From NCBI GenBank assembly GCA_964057225.1, contig OZ059898.1:6014001-6078000 (forward strand): 64,000 bases of DNA, read 5' to 3'. Made by a program: the position numbers and the translations under genes. This document shows, piece by piece, positions 60,817 through 64,000 of this stretch. Each line of letters begins with the position of its first letter. Position 1 is the stretch's first letter. The notes beneath the pieces are model-generated. The model worked only from the letters and a program-made list of their open reading frames with translations, ran no database searches and was not told the DNA's origin. The DNA is from Auanema rhodensis. Lineage: Eukaryota; Nematoda; Chromadorea; Rhabditida; Rhabditidae.

Positions 60817-63389
60817 TCAATAATCATGAAAGTTGAGTAGGCACATCCGTTTGATAATTCGCTTGAATGCTGTTCGGAAATCTTGTGAGAATACAGTGTA
60901 AATGACAGGATTGAGCGCAGAATTTAAATATCCTGAAAAGAAGTAAATGTATATTATATTTAAATATATTTTATATTAAGAATTGAACCTTTCAAGCCAA
61001 GAAAAAATGTTCAAAATAACGAATGAATAGAAGATTGTTCTTTTATTCTATTATATTCATAGAATTGTATATTTTATAAAGTTTTAGTTGTAGGGGATGT
61101 CTAGTTCAATATTAAGGAAATATATTTTTATACATAAATAAAGAGATTTATTTACCCAGCCATGCTGTAACCAATTCAACAGCTGGAGGAATTGCACATC
61201 CACAAATGGGACGATAGAGAGATACTAAGAAAAATGGAGTCCAACAAGCGACAAATGTACCTAAAAAATAATAAAAAAATTTCAACCAAAAAGAAAAGTT
61301 TATGAGAAATTAAAAGTTTAATTGATTTATTTCACACCTGTGATGATTGCTAACGTTCGCCATGCTTTTCTTTCTCGCTTTGTTTCTGCACTCTCTTTCG
61401 GTCTTCTCTTACGTTTAGGCATTAAACCCATAGTTTTCTGTTTAGTGAATTGTGTACTGCCAGCTAAATAAAATATAATTTAATATATTTATCATATTTA
61501 AGATTGTTTAACCTTGAGCTACATCCAATTTTGTTTCTAATGTTTGAACTGTCCTCTCTTCTTCAGATGTTGATGAAGATGATTCAGGACGATTAACCTG
61601 AAGCAGTAATATTCAATTTTTATAAAAATATCTGAAACATACCTTTACAGATCCATTTTTGCTATCAGAATTACTGTTTCTATCCAAATCTGATATAACA
61701 ACAGCTGGTGGTAAAGGAATCTAAAAAATAATAAAAAAATAAATAAATTCAATATACAAAAATATAAATTAAAATTTTTAATTAAAAGCTACCTTTTTAT
61801 TCTTTTTCATTATTAAGGGAGCTTTTTTCTCATCAATTACATCTGGTGGTGGCCGTATAACAGTTCTACGATCTCGTTCTCGTTTAAATCTTCAATTATA
61901 TTATAATTTTTGATTAATAATATATAAATTAATAAAATGAACTGTATGTATAAATGTGTATATTTACCTTTTTTTCGCAGCTCTCATAATTTTCCAATAA
62001 ACACATACTATGGCTATTAAGGGAATATAGAAAGCGGTAGCAGTTGAAAATACCTGTAAATAGCATTATATTATATAATTTCAATTATACTTTCATTTTA
62101 TTTTCTCTATTGTTTGTTAATAAACATTTTGTTTATGTTAGTTTGGGTACTGTAGCTTTACAATCGTGATAGTCTACAGTTATTTCTGTTAACTTCTGTA
62201 GGATATGCATGATTTTTATATTTTAATAGCATAGTTAACAAGCTTATGGCATGCGGCTTGTATTTTTTTCTTTGAAAAAGTTCTGAACAATTATTATTCA
62301 TTGCCTTAGGGAAAAATAAAATAAACTTCAGCATAGTTAAATGTCCAATGGTAAGAACTCAAGTGATTTACTATCTATAGAAGCATTTATCATTTTTTTG
62401 AAAAAAAAATATTTAAATACTTTTTCAGTAAGCATTTTGTGATAAACGATTACATTCAATTTCAAAAAAATAAAGAAAAACCAACATTTCAAAAGCATCA
62501 TGAATGGCTACTTAAACTGAAAAAATGTGTTCATATTTTCTTGCAAATGTGGTTCAAAAAATGTCTAGAACAACAATATTGAATAGGTTTCGAACTTCTG
62601 TTTTGAGTTTGAATTCATGTCACTGCTTCCATACTATTTCAGGAGTTTGCTTTGCCTTTTTTTTGAGAATCCGGAAATAATGTCTAGCGAATGTGGTGAA
62701 ATACAAATTTCCTTCCGGGAATTTTATCATGATTGAATTAACTGTGATGATGAAAGGAAAGAATACCACTTTTACTTGATAGATGTTAATGTAACTATGT
62801 TATAGTTAGCAATTATATACATATATGTATGTATATATATATATATATTGAATAGATGATTATGAGTTTTTAGATGAATTGAGACGAACCTGATAACTGA
62901 TTTGCTGGCTGATTAAACATTTATGTTCAATATTCACTCGATCATCAAAGCCATCGTCCTTAAATAAATCAATTAGAAAAGCATTTTTTCTTCTTCAAAG
63001 TTTAATATAATATTCAGTATTTATATTATTTTTTGAGCATTTCATACTTTCCATCCTGCAAATGGAGCTAAACTGATGAGTAATGATGTCATCCATATAC
63101 AAGCCAACATGAGCGTGACACGACGTGGAGTTCGATTTTGAACATATGAAATATCAGTGATAGACCAATATCTAAATAATTTATTATTATAATATTTTAT
63201 TTATTTTTACTAAAGATATATATAAAATCTATTTGCTAACCTATCAAGAGCAATGGCTACTAGATGAAGAATTGATGCTGTGCAAACGAGCACATCTACT
63301 GATATCCAGAAATCACAAAGTGCAACGCCCAATCGCCATGCTCCGGTAACAGTTGACCATGCTCCAAGCGGCGTTACGATAATTCCCAC
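60817..63389 (-). CDS. Serotonin 5-HT1-like aminergic GPCR (3' part; N-terminus outside window)
   Basis: Ten exons (63389-63241, 63171-63048, 62958-62890, 62053-61968, 61889-61793, 61720-61643, 61597-61513, 61463-61338, 61260-61156, 60932-60817) give 344 visible residues from late TM2 to the C-terminus. TM3 has the amine-binding Asp in [14 protein letters not shown] and ends in the DRY motif (ALDRYWSITD). TM4-5 read [13 protein letters not shown] and [20 protein letters not shown], closely resembling insect 5-HT1 receptors and 5-HT1-type receptors generally. ICL3 is charged ([28 protein letters not shown]). TM6 has the FVACWTPFF toggle and TM7 has [10 protein letters not shown]. The C-tail is short with a Cys after KRIIKRM. 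The likely counterpart is the Gi/o-coupled SER-4 type, but octopamine or tyramine receptors are related, so ligand identity is inference. TM1 and most of TM2 lie beyond 63.4 kb and were not found within the window. Confidence 0.88.
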
Positions 63390-64000
63390 CTATAATCGTT
63401 CAGTTTTTTTTTTCAACAAAATTATATTTAAGTGACTAATGATTATTGAGAGCCTAAGGCAATTTTCTTATTTCTATGTAAACATTAAAATTAGAGGATT
63501 GTTAGTGGACCAAAAGTTCGTGAGTTTTCTTCTTCTTGTTTAAATTAAGAAGTTCTTTCTGACTAACAGCTTAAAGCCGTTGGGTCCCGTTCAAATGCCC
63601 TCAGGGGGTTCAAGCAAATACCATAGAATGACTCAAAACGATCTCACGACTTGTCGTCTTTTTAAAGTCAAATAAAATAGAAAAAGTGGGAAATATTTAA
63701 AGTTTATAGATTAGTTTTATTTGATTTTCTAAAAAAAAAATTAAAAAAAAAACAGAAATTCATATGCTCATGTATCCACTGTGGGTATTGCTGATTTCTT
63801 TTTAAATTCTCAATTGCATTTGATGATCATTCTTTTATATAAATATAATATATTTATATTTAAGTTTTCATTTGAAAATATGGCAATTTTTGTTTAAAAC
63901 TAGCTACTTTTCTCCATTTAATCAAACGAGGTGGACATTTGGAAAGGAGTAAAGGGACAGGAGGCTAGTCACATGCTCAGCTTTCATTTGAGATCATAGG
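63390..64000. other. Probable intron of the GPCR gene
   Basis: No exon encoding TM1/TM2 could be recognised on the minus strand up to the window edge, so this is most simply a long intron (over 600 nt). A slightly GC-richer stretch at about 63560-63660 has no credible coding frame. Confidence 0.4.

Noticed and set aside
1-64000. CRISPR arrays, rRNA genes, prophage, or bacterial operons
   Set aside because: No spaced direct-repeat arrays, rRNA-like sequence or bacterial gene structure seen; the window is eukaryotic throughout.

Overview
The window looks like part of an AT-rich nematode chromosome. Three things support this. The genes are cut into many exons by very short GT-AG introns, mostly 40-53 nt. 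Most predicted start codons sit 0-20 nt downstream of a splice-acceptor-like AG with no cis exon visible upstream, as expected for spliced-leader trans-splicing. The gene content fits too: an ELO-type elongase resembling nematode ELO proteins, and a long Kunitz plus lustrin-type cysteine-rich secreted protein. The acceptors are not the strong TTTTCAG of Caenorhabditis, so the clade is left open. All gene models below were spliced by hand and checked only for reading-frame continuity.

Layout. Positions 1-16.8 kb are gene-poor, AT-rich and full of GA/TC and AT low-complexity tracts, with only tentative minus-strand exons. An ELOVL/ELO fatty-acid elongase (+) occupies 16.8-18.8 kb. A very divergent dynein heavy chain (-) fills 20.0-32.0 kb; it keeps a linker and a stalk/microtubule-binding region, has decayed nucleotide sites, and stops before AAA6. 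From 32.4 to 36.4 kb is a tight minus-strand series: UBE2K-like E2, COX17, SEC20/BNIP1 SNARE, gankyrin/PSMD10. It has the spacing and acceptor-ATG junctions of a candidate operon. A divergently transcribed Mlx-type bHLH-Zip gene (+) follows at 36.7 kb. Next come a short membrane-anchored protein with a CYP20-like cytochrome P450 N-terminus but no heme-binding motif (-), and a 101-residue protein of unknown function (-) whose first intron holds a 480-bp TIR element with an 8-bp target-site duplication.

A multi-Kunitz/lustrin secreted protein (+) spans 43.4-49.7 kb. About 5.8 kb without a clear gene follows. A small tail-anchored-like protein (+) lies at 55.5 kb, a PALS1/MPP-family MAGUK (-) at 56.9-59.6 kb, and the 3' part of a serotonin 5-HT1-like aminergic GPCR (-) at 60.8-63.4 kb, whose first exons lie beyond the right edge.

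Most genes are unrelated housekeeping or neuronal/epidermal functions. The only arrangement suggesting co-expression is the E2-COX17-SEC20-gankyrin series and its shared divergent promoter with the bHLH gene. No rRNA, tRNA or CRISPR array was found.
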